From the NCBI GenBank assembly GCA_031256975.1, contig JAIRPN010000016.1, positions 303,169 through 367,168 of the forward strand: DNA of 64,000 bases, read 5' to 3'. This DNA is from Verrucomicrobiales bacterium (GTDB lineage: Bacteria; Verrucomicrobiota; Verrucomicrobiia; Methylacidiphilales; JAAUTS01). Made by a program: the position numbers and the translations under genes. Below, one piece after another: positions 53,607-61,531 of the stretch. Each line of letters begins with the position of its first letter. Within the stretch, counting starts at the first letter, position 1. Below the pieces are notes generated by a model that was not told the DNA's origin, ran no database searches, and saw nothing but the letters and a program-made list of their open reading frames with translations.

Positions 53607-54383
53607 TCAAATTCTTTTTCTATCCCGGACGCGCAAACCAGCCAGTAACAATACACCCGTCAACAGCAAAGCATAGGTCGAAGGTTCCGGAATCGCACTG
53701 ACATCAACAATCTGAAAACCATATATGCCGGTATTGCCCCAATTGAAGGCTTGAAGATTTATCTTCAAGCTTCCCCCGCTAATGCTTACATTGCTGAATT
53801 TTACATAATCAGCCCCGGCAGCAACGTTGGCCGGCCCTACCGTGTCAGTTCCCAACACATAATCAGCGGCGTTATTGATATTTGTGTAATAATAGGTGGT
53901 ACTGCCAATATTCACACTGCCATTATAATTGGCATTCCCATACTTGCCCGATTCTCCTGGACCAACATATACATAAACATCAACCAACGAGTACGAAATA
54001 CCGGTCAGATTGATTGTTGCGGCACTGGTATAAACCATACTGCCTCCCAACATGGCATTGTCGCCGGCAAGAGGCCCTTTATTGCCAACACCGGCACTGG
54101 AATAACCATAATTTATCGAAAACTTTGCGGAAGTGGCGCCGCCGGATGAATCAACCAAATTGGCCGAATTCAAATTAGTCCAACTCGCAGCACTGGTAAT
54201 ATTATTCCAATTGGACAATGGAACAATACCCGCAACATCGGTCGATAGCATGGCTGATCCCGAGCCTTGGAAATTCACACTGATACCCATCAGTTGCGCT
54301 GAAGTGGTTGATGAAAAAGTCATGCCGATTATCATCATCAACAGCCCCAGACAACTCCCCGTGAGGTTTCTTTTTGTGCTCAT
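53607..54383 (-). CDS. PEP-CTERM sorting-signal protein
   Basis: 258 residues: signal peptide, Ser/Gly/Asn-rich beta-region, then the C-terminal sorting signal 'IPEPSTYALLLTGVLLLAGLRVRDRKRI' (Pro-Glu-Pro, hydrophobic helix, basic tail). Such proteins are processed by an exosortase and reach the cell surface; no exosortase gene lies in the window. The bipartite TTGAC element lies about 35-58 bases upstream of the start. The role of the mature part is unknown. Confidence 0.85.
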   Translation of the reverse strand: MSTKRNLTGSCLGLLMMIIGMTFSSTTSAQLMGISVNFQGSGSAMLSTDVAGIVPLSNWNNITSAASWTNLNSANLVDSSGGATSAKFSINYGYSSAGVGNKGPLAGDNAMLGGSMVYTSAATINLTGISYSLVDVYVYVGPGESGKYGNANYNGSVNIGSTTYYYTNINNAADYVLGTDTVGPANVAAGADYVKFSNVSISGGSLKINLQAFNWGNTGIYGFQIVDVSAIPEPSTYALLLTGVLLLAGLRVRDRKRI

Positions 54384-54415
54384 GGGTCGGATATTGCAAT
54401 TTCAACTAATTTTCA

Positions 54416-54441
54416 CAAGCCAGCTGCCACTTGACAGTCAA
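54416..54441 (-). promoter_or_regulatory. Bipartite TTGACTGTCAA...TTG element upstream of the PEP-CTERM gene
   Basis: Perfect palindrome at 54431-54441; read on the minus strand, TTG begins 23 bases from the palindrome start (at 54418). The TTG begins 35 bases before the ATG at 54383, nearly the same distance as for GH26 and GH5. Confidence 0.6.
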
Positions 54442-54506
54442 ACAATGAAGCTCGCTCAACGGTAAAAATCAGGATCTCTGGTGATGACCACTAACGGAAG
54501 GCAGGA

Positions 54507-55304
54507 TTAATTGAGAATTCTGGCCCGCCAGCGCAACAAGCTGATGGTGCCGATACCCAGAATCAATAATAGGCAGGTGGAAGGTTCGGGAATGACGCTA
54601 ACGTTGAAATTCTGCATTTCCAGATAATCAGCATTTCCTCCGTTGCCGTTGTTATAACCGGCAGGGAACAGACGCAACGCGATTTGCACATCACTCCAAC
54701 CGTTGGGGATGCTGATACTGCCGGTAACCCCGTTCACAGTCATGGAAAGACCGGAGCCCAAAACATATGTGACACCGACATCCAGCCAGCTGTTGTTGCT
54801 GGCAAAATCGGTCCCGGAGACAACCGTCGTCAAGGTGCCGGCACCACCCGAATTGGCCAAGTTGTTACTATCATAGGGGACGGCATTGGTCGAAAAACGG
54901 ATCAATTCGTCGGAGCCGTTATTAGCGTTCAGATTAAACAGGGCCAGATAGCCCTGAGCAGGATTGCTGGAGTTGACAATGTATATGCCAAAGGAAGCAT
55001 TATTGGCCGAGGTGACGCTGATTTGCGAGGAAATGCTCAGACTCTGGCTGGCAGTGAGGGAATAGGTAGTGGCATTGACACCGTTCGCATTGTAAAACAA
55101 AGGTGAAGTCCCACCGCCGGCACTGTTTACATTATAAAATGCCTGCAAATGCCCATTATACGGGTTAAGCCCGGTGGTTGAACCGCTAACGGCAACATAT
55201 GCTCCGGCCGAGCCGAAATCAAGAATCGTTTGCGCGGTTGCCTGCGTGGCTACTGCCAACACCTGCATTGCCAATACCACCGTGAACAAGGACGTCTTCA
55301 ACAT
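54507..55304 (-). CDS. PEP-CTERM sorting-signal protein (second)
   Basis: 265 residues from ATG 55304 (AAAGG upstream). Signal peptide ending Thr-Ala-Gln, a lectin-like beta-rich body ('ILDFGSAGAYVAVSGSTTGLN...', 'sLSISSQISVTSANNASFGIYIVNS') and a C-terminal 'IPEPSTCLLLILGIGTISLLRWRARILN' sorting signal. Concanavalin-like folds with PEP-CTERM are often surface glycan-associated proteins; that is inference. Divergent from the AraC-family gene. Confidence 0.82.
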   Translation of the reverse strand: MLKTSLFTVVLAMQVLAVATQATAQTILDFGSAGAYVAVSGSTTGLNPYNGHLQAFYNVNSAGGGTSPLFYNANGVNATTYSLTASQSLSISSQISVTSANNASFGIYIVNSSNPAQGYLALFNLNANNGSDELIRFSTNAVPYDSNNLANSGGAGTLTTVVSGTDFASNNSWLDVGVTYVLGSGLSMTVNGVTGSISIPNGWSDVQIALRLFPAGYNNGNGGNADYLEMQNFNVSVIPEPSTCLLLILGIGTISLLRWRARILN

Positions 55305-55361
55305 ATACTTACCTTTGTTAAGATTGTGAAACAAAGGTGCCAGCATCGCCCGTTAAGCGTA

Positions 55362-55431
55362 AATTCTTTTAGGTATCATAATTCCGAAAAGAATTATAAA
55401 ATTACGAAACCAGCCTCGATTTTCGTATAAT
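55362..55431. promoter_or_regulatory. Divergent promoter region with two inverted repeats
   Basis: AATTCTTTT (55362-55370) / AAAAGAATT (55387-55395) and TACGAAA (55403-55409) / TTTCGTA (55421-55427), between a PEP-CTERM gene and an AraC-family gene. TATAAT at 55426-55431 could be the -10 box of the AraC gene, and ATTATA at 55393-55398 a minus-strand -10 box. The repeats are candidate sites for the adjacent regulator. Confidence 0.45.
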
Positions 55432-55450
55432 CCTGTGTTATAGGTTAAGC

Positions 55451-56341
55451 ATGAATTCCGACACCGTCTCCTTCGGCCAGACCTGTTGCCGGTTGGAGTG
55501 GATTTATCGCGGCGAGCTCCATCATCCTTCCTCCTTCAACAATATCGATGAATGGTCCAACCCGTGGTCGTTCCCCTTCAACGTGTTCTTCGTCGAATGC
55601 GGCCGCATTGAAATCCGCACCGGACACCGTCACATCAAATGCGTCAAGGGCGACTGTTTCCTCGGCGCACCCGGCTACCGCCGCCATCGGGCCACACGGC
55701 GCACCAGACTGCTTTCGGTCGGCTTCCGCCTGACCACCGGCGACGGCCGGGATCTCATCGTGAACGGTTTGAATCACCGACTGACTCCGTCCCACACCGC
55801 CACGCTATACCGGCGCACGGTCCGCCTTTTCAACCTGGTTCATGCCGGGCACAGCCACATTGACTGGCATCAGAGCCGGCATCAAGCCGGCCCGCCCGGG
55901 CTGTCCGCCACGGCAAACCGGGCCGGGGCGTTGCTCGGCTGGCTGCATACCTGGTTGCAACTGGTCACCGTCCCTGACTCCAGCCCCGCCAATCCGCGAC
56001 CGGCCGACGGCCGCGTCACCGCGGTCATCGCCGTGCTCCAATACAGCCCGCTGGGTCAAAAATTGCCCAAGGAATCCATCTGCCGTGGCACCGGCCTCTC
56101 CTGGCGCCGTGTCGAGCAAATCTTCGCTGCCCAGTTGCAGACTACTCCTGCCGCCTACTTTGAACAACTCCGCCTCGCCCACGCCCGTGAACGGCTGACG
56201 CACACCCGCCTGATGTTGAAAGAAATCGCCTTTGAACTCGGCTTCCTTCACCCCGCTCACTTCACCGCGTGGTTCCGCAAGCTCACCGGCCAAACACCGG
56301 GTCTTTACCGCGTGCAAAACGTGACGCCCTGGACCAGTTGA
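55451..56341 (+). CDS. AraC-family transcriptional regulator
   Basis: 296 residues. The cupin-like N-terminal sensor has 'NPWSFPFNVFFVECGRIEIRTGHRHIKCVKGDCFLGAPGYRRH'. The C-terminal helix-turn-helix pair is 'ESICRGTGLSWRRVEQIFAAQLQTTPAAYFEQLRL' and 'LMLKEIAFELGFLHPAHFTAWFRKLTGQTPGLYR'. It lies between the PEP-CTERM gene and the cytosolic GH5 gene, so it may activate one or both. The sensor domain is His/Arg-rich, slightly unlike its neighbours in composition. Confidence 0.85.
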   Translation: MNSDTVSFGQTCCRLEWIYRGELHHPSSFNNIDEWSNPWSFPFNVFFVECGRIEIRTGHRHIKCVKGDCFLGAPGYRRHRATRRTRLLSVGFRLTTGDGRDLIVNGLNHRLTPSHTATLYRRTVRLFNLVHAGHSHIDWHQSRHQAGPPGLSATANRAGALLGWLHTWLQLVTVPDSSPANPRPADGRVTAVIAVLQYSPLGQKLPKESICRGTGLSWRRVEQIFAAQLQTTPAAYFEQLRLAHARERLTHTRLMLKEIAFELGFLHPAHFTAWFRKLTGQTPGLYRVQNVTPWTS

Positions 56342-56367
56342 TTGACTGTCAACCTTCTAATCCCTTG
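56342..56367 (+). promoter_or_regulatory. Bipartite TTGACTGTCAA...TTG element upstream of GH5
   Basis: Perfect palindrome at 56342-56352, directly after the AraC-family stop codon, then TTG at 56365 (offset 23). The TTG begins 35 bases before the GH5 ATG. The 12 bases between carry no conserved sequence except a C just before TTG. Confidence 0.6.
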
Positions 56368-56399
56368 CCCTTCTGCCGGCAGCCTGTTTTATAACGCCC

Positions 56400-57563
56400 A
56401 TGACCAGCAACTCCTTCGTCCATACCAATGGCACGCACTTCGTCAATCCCGATGGTTCCCGTCTCCGCCTGTGCGGCACCAATCTCGGCAATTGGCTCTT
56501 ATTGGAAGGATATATGTTCCAATTCCAGAACGGCCCGCAATCCAACCGGGAAATCGAAGGCTTATTCATGGAGCTGGCAGGTCCGGAAGTCTGTCACGAA
56601 TTTTGGCAACAATATCTGGACTGCTACATTGCCGAGGCCGATATCCAGTTTTTGCATCGCTGCGGCTGCAACTGCCTGCGCCTTCCCCTGCACTACAAAT
56701 ATTTCGAGACCGATGACAGCCAGGGCTTCCGCCTGCTCGACCGCGCCATCGGTTGGTGCCAGGATGCCGGCATGCATGTGGTTCTCGACCTGCATGCCGC
56801 GCCGGGCGGACAAAACGGCAGCAACATCGGCGACGGTTGGGGATATCCCTGGTTGTTCGCAAGCCCCTCCGCCGAGCGCCATTGCACCGAAATCTGGCAG
56901 CGGCTGGCCGCGCATTACCGCGATGATCACACTGTCATCGGCTATGACTTGCTAAACGAACCCATTCCCCACTACCCCGGCCTGGAAAAGTACAATCCCT
57001 TGCTCGAACCCCTGTATCGGCGCCTTACCGCAGCCATTCGTGAAATAGACAAAAATCACATTCTCTTTCTCGGCGGCGCCCAATGGAACAAAAATTTCAA
57101 GGTGTTCGGCGAGCCTTTCGATGACAATACCGCTTACACTTTCCACCAATATTGGGTGGAACCGGATATCAGCTCCATCCGTGAATTCCTCGATTACCGG
57201 GACAAATACAAAGTTCCGCTCTGGTGCGGTGAATCCGGTGAAAACAGCGACGAATGGGTCGCGACCTTCCGCAAGCTGCTCGACCTGCATGAGATCGACT
57301 GGACTTTCTGGCCCTACAAAAAAATGGCCAATGGCTCCGGCTGCGTCACTTTCCCGCAGCCGGTGCATTGGGATAAAATCGTCGCCTATGGCAAACTTCC
57401 CCTCAACATCGGCCAGCTTGAAAAGAAATTTCCCCTGCGTCCTGCCCAGGATGACATTCGCGCCTGCCTGGCCGATTTCCTGCACCAAATCAGATTTGAA
57501 AATTGCCGGGTTAACCGCGGTTATCTCGAGGCGCTCGGACTGACCCCGCCCTCAAACCGCTAA
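56400..57563 (+). CDS. GH5 glycoside hydrolase (cytosolic)
   Basis: 387 residues, no signal peptide. GH5 motifs: 'GTNLGNWLLLEGYMF' at the entrance, 'CLRLPLHYKYFE', 'HVVLDLHAAPGGQNG', acid/base in 'GYDLLNEPIP' (Glu187) and nucleophile in 'VPLWCGESGE' (Glu278). The 'G.NLGnWLllEg' and 'APGgQng' segments recall exo-acting GH5 enzymes, so it may trim imported manno- or gluco-oligosaccharides. It overlaps the convergent GH42 gene by 12 bases. Confidence 0.85.
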   Translation: MTSNSFVHTNGTHFVNPDGSRLRLCGTNLGNWLLLEGYMFQFQNGPQSNREIEGLFMELAGPEVCHEFWQQYLDCYIAEADIQFLHRCGCNCLRLPLHYKYFETDDSQGFRLLDRAIGWCQDAGMHVVLDLHAAPGGQNGSNIGDGWGYPWLFASPSAERHCTEIWQRLAAHYRDDHTVIGYDLLNEPIPHYPGLEKYNPLLEPLYRRLTAAIREIDKNHILFLGGAQWNKNFKVFGEPFDDNTAYTFHQYWVEPDISSIREFLDYRDKYKVPLWCGESGENSDEWVATFRKLLDLHEIDWTFWPYKKMANGSGCVTFPQPVHWDKIVAYGKLPLNIGQLEKKFPLRPAQDDIRACLADFLHQIRFENCRVNRGYLEALGLTPPSNR

Positions 57564-59576
57564 CTTCAATACCTTCACATCATAGGGCTTTAAGTTCACC
57601 GTACCTGCCACCATCTGTTGCCCATCCAGCAAATCCGCACCATGATGACCCCCGAGGGAAATCTCGTGATTAGCGTCGGTATGATTGATGATGAACAGAT
57701 ACCTTGACGAATCCCGTTCACGCAGGGACACTTCCACTCCCTTTGGAGCCTCCAACAACGGTTGAACTCCGGCCTCACGACAGATCATGCCGAACAACTC
57801 GCGATTGACCTCCCCCGGTAAACGGGTGGCCAGGTACCAGGCCCGTCCCTTGCCGTAACGATTACAGGTCAGTGCCGGACGTCCGGCAAAGAAGTCCTTG
57901 GTGAATACGGCTTTTACTTCCGCCCCTTCCGCATCGACGGCTTCGCTCCAAAAATCACAGATTGAGGTTTTACCGTCGGCGATGAATTTGATTTCGTTAT
58001 GCACGCCTTCCGGCAACGGCTGCCATTCCTCAACCCGAATGCCAAGCACTTCGCGCAACAAAGCCGGATAACCGCCCAGCCAAATCCGATCGCATTCGTC
58101 GACGATGCCGCTGAACCAGGTCACGATTAGCGTCCCGCCATTGGCAACAAATTGCTTGATATTCTTCGCCGTGGTTTCGCTTAGCATGTAAGTCAGCGGT
58201 AACACCAACACTTGGTACCGCAACAAATCCCCCTCCATCGGCACAAAATCAACCGGGATATTGTTGTCAAACAACGCCTCATGGTACTGCGTGACAATGG
58301 TAGTGTGGGAAATTTCACGGGGCTTGGACGGCAATTCCACCGCCCACCAGTTTGACCAGTCGAACATCATGCCGACCCTCGCCACGATCCGGCTGCCAGT
58401 TATTTCATGGCAGGCCCGCAATTCCCTGCCTAGGTCGCAAACCTCCCGCCAGACACGGCTGTCAGCGGTGCCGACATGCGGCACCAAGGCGCCGTGGAAT
58501 TTCTCCGCTCCCGCCCGCGAAGCACGCCATTGGAACGCCATCACTGCGTCCGCGCCGCGGGCCACCGCCTGCCAGGAATAGGTGCGCATCACTCCCGGTT
58601 GCTTGAGCATGTTCACGTTGCGCCAGTTCACTTGCGATGTCACCTGTTCCAGCAGGATGAACGGTTTGCCGCCACCGGTGGAACGGGTCAGGTCATGGCT
58701 CGACGCATTGTACGCCACCTCGTCCTTGGCAGGATCGGGATAAGAATCCCATGAGGTGACGTCCAAATTCCTGGCCCAGGCGAATTGGTCCAAACCCGGG
58801 GCGGAAATGCCCATGAAATTCGTGGTAACCGGCAATGCCGGGTTGTGTTTTTTCACTGCATCAATTTCAGCCCTGCATAATTCCAACAGCGCGTCGCTGT
58901 TGAAACGCTTAAAATCCAGACACTGACAGGGGTTGGGGTAAGTGGGTGCCTGCCGTGGCGGCTGGATTTCCTCCCAGTCCGCATATTGTTGACTCCAAAA
59001 CGCCGTGCCCCAGGTGTCGTTCAGTTTTTCCAGGCTGCCGTAACGCCGTTGCAGCCAAACGCGAAATGCCGTTGCGGATTCCTCATCATAGGAAGCGCGG
59101 ATGTGGCAGGCGTATTCGTTGTTGATATGCCACATGATGACTGCAGGATGCTTCGCGTAACGTTCCGCCAATTTGCCCGCCAATGACGCCGCCGCTTGCT
59201 TGTAGGCTAAACTGCTCGGGCTGTAATGCTGTCGCGAACCAATTTCCATTCGCACACCTGTCTCGCTAACCGGCAGACTCTCTGGATGCAACTTGGCGAA
59301 CCACGGCGGCGGCGAGGCAGTGGCGGTCGCCAGCAAAACTGAAACCCCGTTGGTATGCAGCAAATCCATAATGCGATCAAGCCAGCCAAAATCATATTCC
59401 CCAGGACGCGGTTCCAGTTTGGCCCAGGAAAAAATCGCCAGACTGACGGCATTGACCCCGGCTTCGCGCATGAGCTTCACATCTTCCAGCCAGACTTCCT
59501 CCGGCCATTGCTCCGGGTTGTAATCAGCTCCGTAAGCAAATTGATTAAATGGATATTTAAGCGGGATGTTGTTCAT
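57552..59576 (-). CDS. GH42 beta-galactosidase
   Basis: 674 residues, typical GH42 length and three-domain plan. The barrel starts 'FAYGADYNPEQWPEEVWLEDVKLMREAGVNAVSLAIFSWAKLEP', has acid/base in 'MWHINNEYACH' (Glu154) and nucleophile in 'ILLEQVTSQVNW' (near 310). A trimerisation domain follows ('YQVLVLPLTYMLSETTAKNIKQFVANGGTLIVTWFSGIVDE'), then a small C-terminal beta domain. Without a signal peptide it should act in the cytosol on galactose-containing oligosaccharides. Confidence 0.92.
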   Translation of the reverse strand: MNNIPLKYPFNQFAYGADYNPEQWPEEVWLEDVKLMREAGVNAVSLAIFSWAKLEPRPGEYDFGWLDRIMDLLHTNGVSVLLATATASPPPWFAKLHPESLPVSETGVRMEIGSRQHYSPSSLAYKQAAASLAGKLAERYAKHPAVIMWHINNEYACHIRASYDEESATAFRVWLQRRYGSLEKLNDTWGTAFWSQQYADWEEIQPPRQAPTYPNPCQCLDFKRFNSDALLELCRAEIDAVKKHNPALPVTTNFMGISAPGLDQFAWARNLDVTSWDSYPDPAKDEVAYNASSHDLTRSTGGGKPFILLEQVTSQVNWRNVNMLKQPGVMRTYSWQAVARGADAVMAFQWRASRAGAEKFHGALVPHVGTADSRVWREVCDLGRELRACHEITGSRIVARVGMMFDWSNWWAVELPSKPREISHTTIVTQYHEALFDNNIPVDFVPMEGDLLRYQVLVLPLTYMLSETTAKNIKQFVANGGTLIVTWFSGIVDECDRIWLGGYPALLREVLGIRVEEWQPLPEGVHNEIKFIADGKTSICDFWSEAVDAEGAEVKAVFTKDFFAGRPALTCNRYGKGRAWYLATRLPGEVNRELFGMICREAGVQPLLEAPKGVEVSLRERDSSRYLFIINHTDANHEISLGGHHGADLLDGQQMVAGTVNLKPYDVKVLKLAV

Positions 59577-59654
59577 ATTGGAAAAATCACGGAATAAGGC
59601 TCACCCGCATTCCGCATTAACGATTTCCGATGTTGCAAGGGCAACCCCCATCCT

Positions 59655-59695
59655 CAATGATTTTATAATTTGACAGTCAAGTCATCTCCCGCTTG
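59655..59695. promoter_or_regulatory. Shared bidirectional TTGACAGTCAA element between GH42 and the ABC transporter
   Basis: Perfect palindrome at 59670-59680. On the plus strand TTG follows at 59693 (offset 23); on the minus strand TTG begins at 59657, also offset 23. One palindrome thus carries the bipartite spacing in both directions, towards GH42 and towards the ABC gene. Confidence 0.65.
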
Positions 59696-59755
59696 TGCCT
59701 TGAGAAAAATTACTTATAAGAATGTTCCTTAAACCGGCTCATATTTATCTCCCCA

Positions 59756-61531
59756 ATGAACACCCAATCCGCAGAAAAAAATTTGCGAAACGAACTTCTC
59801 AAACCCATTCTGTATCCTTACCGCTGGTGGATTGCGGGTGCCCTTGCACTCAATGTCATGGTCGGTCTGGCCATCACATTTCAAAATATCATTCCGAAGT
59901 ACATCCTGGACAATGCCTTGCTTGTGCCTCATCTCGACAACGCGGAAAAATTCCGGCGGGTAGTGCTGCTGGGACTCCTGTTCGTACTGGTCGGCGTGAT
60001 TCCCCGCGCGCTGTCCTGGCACGCCTCGTTCAGGTTGTTCGGCAGGGTTCGCGAAGCCTGTCTGTTGGAACTCCGCACCATTTTCTTCCGCCGTGTCAAC
60101 CATCTCTGCATCAGTTTTCACAACCGCCATAACAGCGGTGAATTGTTCAGCTATCTCTTCGGCACCCCGCTGGCGCAAGTCCAGCAGTATTACCAGCAAA
60201 TGGCCATGTCCCTGCCGAATTGCGTGATCACCGTGTTGACCACGCTGGCCTTTGTCAGCATGTGGGATATGTATCTGACCGGCATCATGCTGCTGTGCGT
60301 GGCGGCCTATTGTTATGTGCTGCGCGGCGCGATGAAACGCATGCGTGCCCTGCATCACCAATATCAGGAGGTGGAGAAAAAGGTCAGCGGCCGCGTCGCC
60401 GACTTGCTGCGGGGACACCAGGCAATCAAGATCCATGCGGTGGAGGAAATGGCGGTGGAAGGCTTCATGGAGGAAGTCGAAATCATCCGCAGCAAATCGT
60501 ATCACCGCGACATGAGCGGCCATTTGCAGCACGTCAAGGAAGAGAGCACCATGTATGCCGGTTTCGCGGCGCTCGCCATCGTGGGAGCCTGGCGTTATCT
60601 GGGCGGACATATCACAGTCGGGCAATTGACCGCAACCCTGACCGCTTTCCTCGCATTGTACGGGCCTCTTGGCGTGGTATTCCAAGTGGCCTTGATGCGC
60701 AGTGGCGCTATGGCAAGCTTGGACCGGATTTGTCACGTGCTGAAAACAGCAAGCTCAACCCCGGATCCGGTCGGCAACCCGCAACAAATCCCCGACCAAG
60801 CCGAAATCTGTTTCGACCAGGTGAGTTTCAGCTACGATCAGGAACCGACCTTGAAAGAAATCAATCTCAGGATTCCCTACGGCCAGAATGTGGCCTTGGT
60901 TGGTTCCTCAGGAGCCGGGAAAAGCACCCTGATTCAGCTCCTCCTGCGTCTTTATGATCCCGACCAAGGCAAAATCTGCATCGGCAGCGTCGATCTGCGT
61001 TACTGCTCCGGGCAAAGCTTGCGCCGCCGCTTTGGGGTCGTCCCGCAGGATCCCTATGTCTTTAACACCACCGTCCGCAAAAACCTCCTGATCGTCAATC
61101 CATCCGCTAATGACCAGCAATTACAGGAAGCCTGCATGCGCGCCAATGCGTGGGAATTCATCAACAAGATGCCGCAGGGACTCGACACTCCGATCGGTGA
61201 ACGTGGCGCCACCATGTCCGGCGGACAGCGCCAACGGCTGGCCATTGCCAGGGCGTTGCTGCTGAATCCCGATTTTTACATCTTCGACGAAGCAACCAGC
61301 GCGCTCGACACTCTGAGCGAACAATTAATCAAGGACGCCATGGCGCGTGTGACGAAGGGGAAAACCGCCTTTTTCATCGCCCACCGCCTTGCCTCGATCG
61401 AGCATTGCGATCGTATCATTGTCCTGGACAAGGGACGCATCGTGCAAGATGGCCCTTATCATGAACTCTCCAGCAAGCCCGGCCTGTTCCACGATTTATT
61501 GCAAGGCCAGTTGTTGGGAGGCAAAGCCTAA
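59756..61531 (+). CDS. ABC transporter, fused permease and ATPase (MsbA-like half-transporter)
   Basis: 591 residues: an N-terminal six-helix exporter-type membrane domain (about 1-320), then a nucleotide-binding domain with Walker A 'GSSGAGKS' (near 383), Q-loop 'VVPQDPYVFNTTV', signature 'MSGGQRQ' (near 487; LSGGQ usual), Walker B 'FYIFDEATSALD' and switch 'IAHRLAS'. It works as a homodimer. The exporter architecture is odd in a sugar-catabolic locus, where importers are expected. Possible roles are export of a lipid or peptide, or a misleading neighbour relationship. Confidence 0.88.
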   Translation: MNTQSAEKNLRNELLKPILYPYRWWIAGALALNVMVGLAITFQNIIPKYILDNALLVPHLDNAEKFRRVVLLGLLFVLVGVIPRALSWHASFRLFGRVREACLLELRTIFFRRVNHLCISFHNRHNSGELFSYLFGTPLAQVQQYYQQMAMSLPNCVITVLTTLAFVSMWDMYLTGIMLLCVAAYCYVLRGAMKRMRALHHQYQEVEKKVSGRVADLLRGHQAIKIHAVEEMAVEGFMEEVEIIRSKSYHRDMSGHLQHVKEESTMYAGFAALAIVGAWRYLGGHITVGQLTATLTAFLALYGPLGVVFQVALMRSGAMASLDRICHVLKTASSTPDPVGNPQQIPDQAEICFDQVSFSYDQEPTLKEINLRIPYGQNVALVGSSGAGKSTLIQLLLRLYDPDQGKICIGSVDLRYCSGQSLRRRFGVVPQDPYVFNTTVRKNLLIVNPSANDQQLQEACMRANAWEFINKMPQGLDTPIGERGATMSGGQRQRLAIARALLLNPDFYIFDEATSALDTLSEQLIKDAMARVTKGKTAFFIAHRLASIEHCDRIIVLDKGRIVQDGPYHELSSKPGLFHDLLQGQLLGGKA

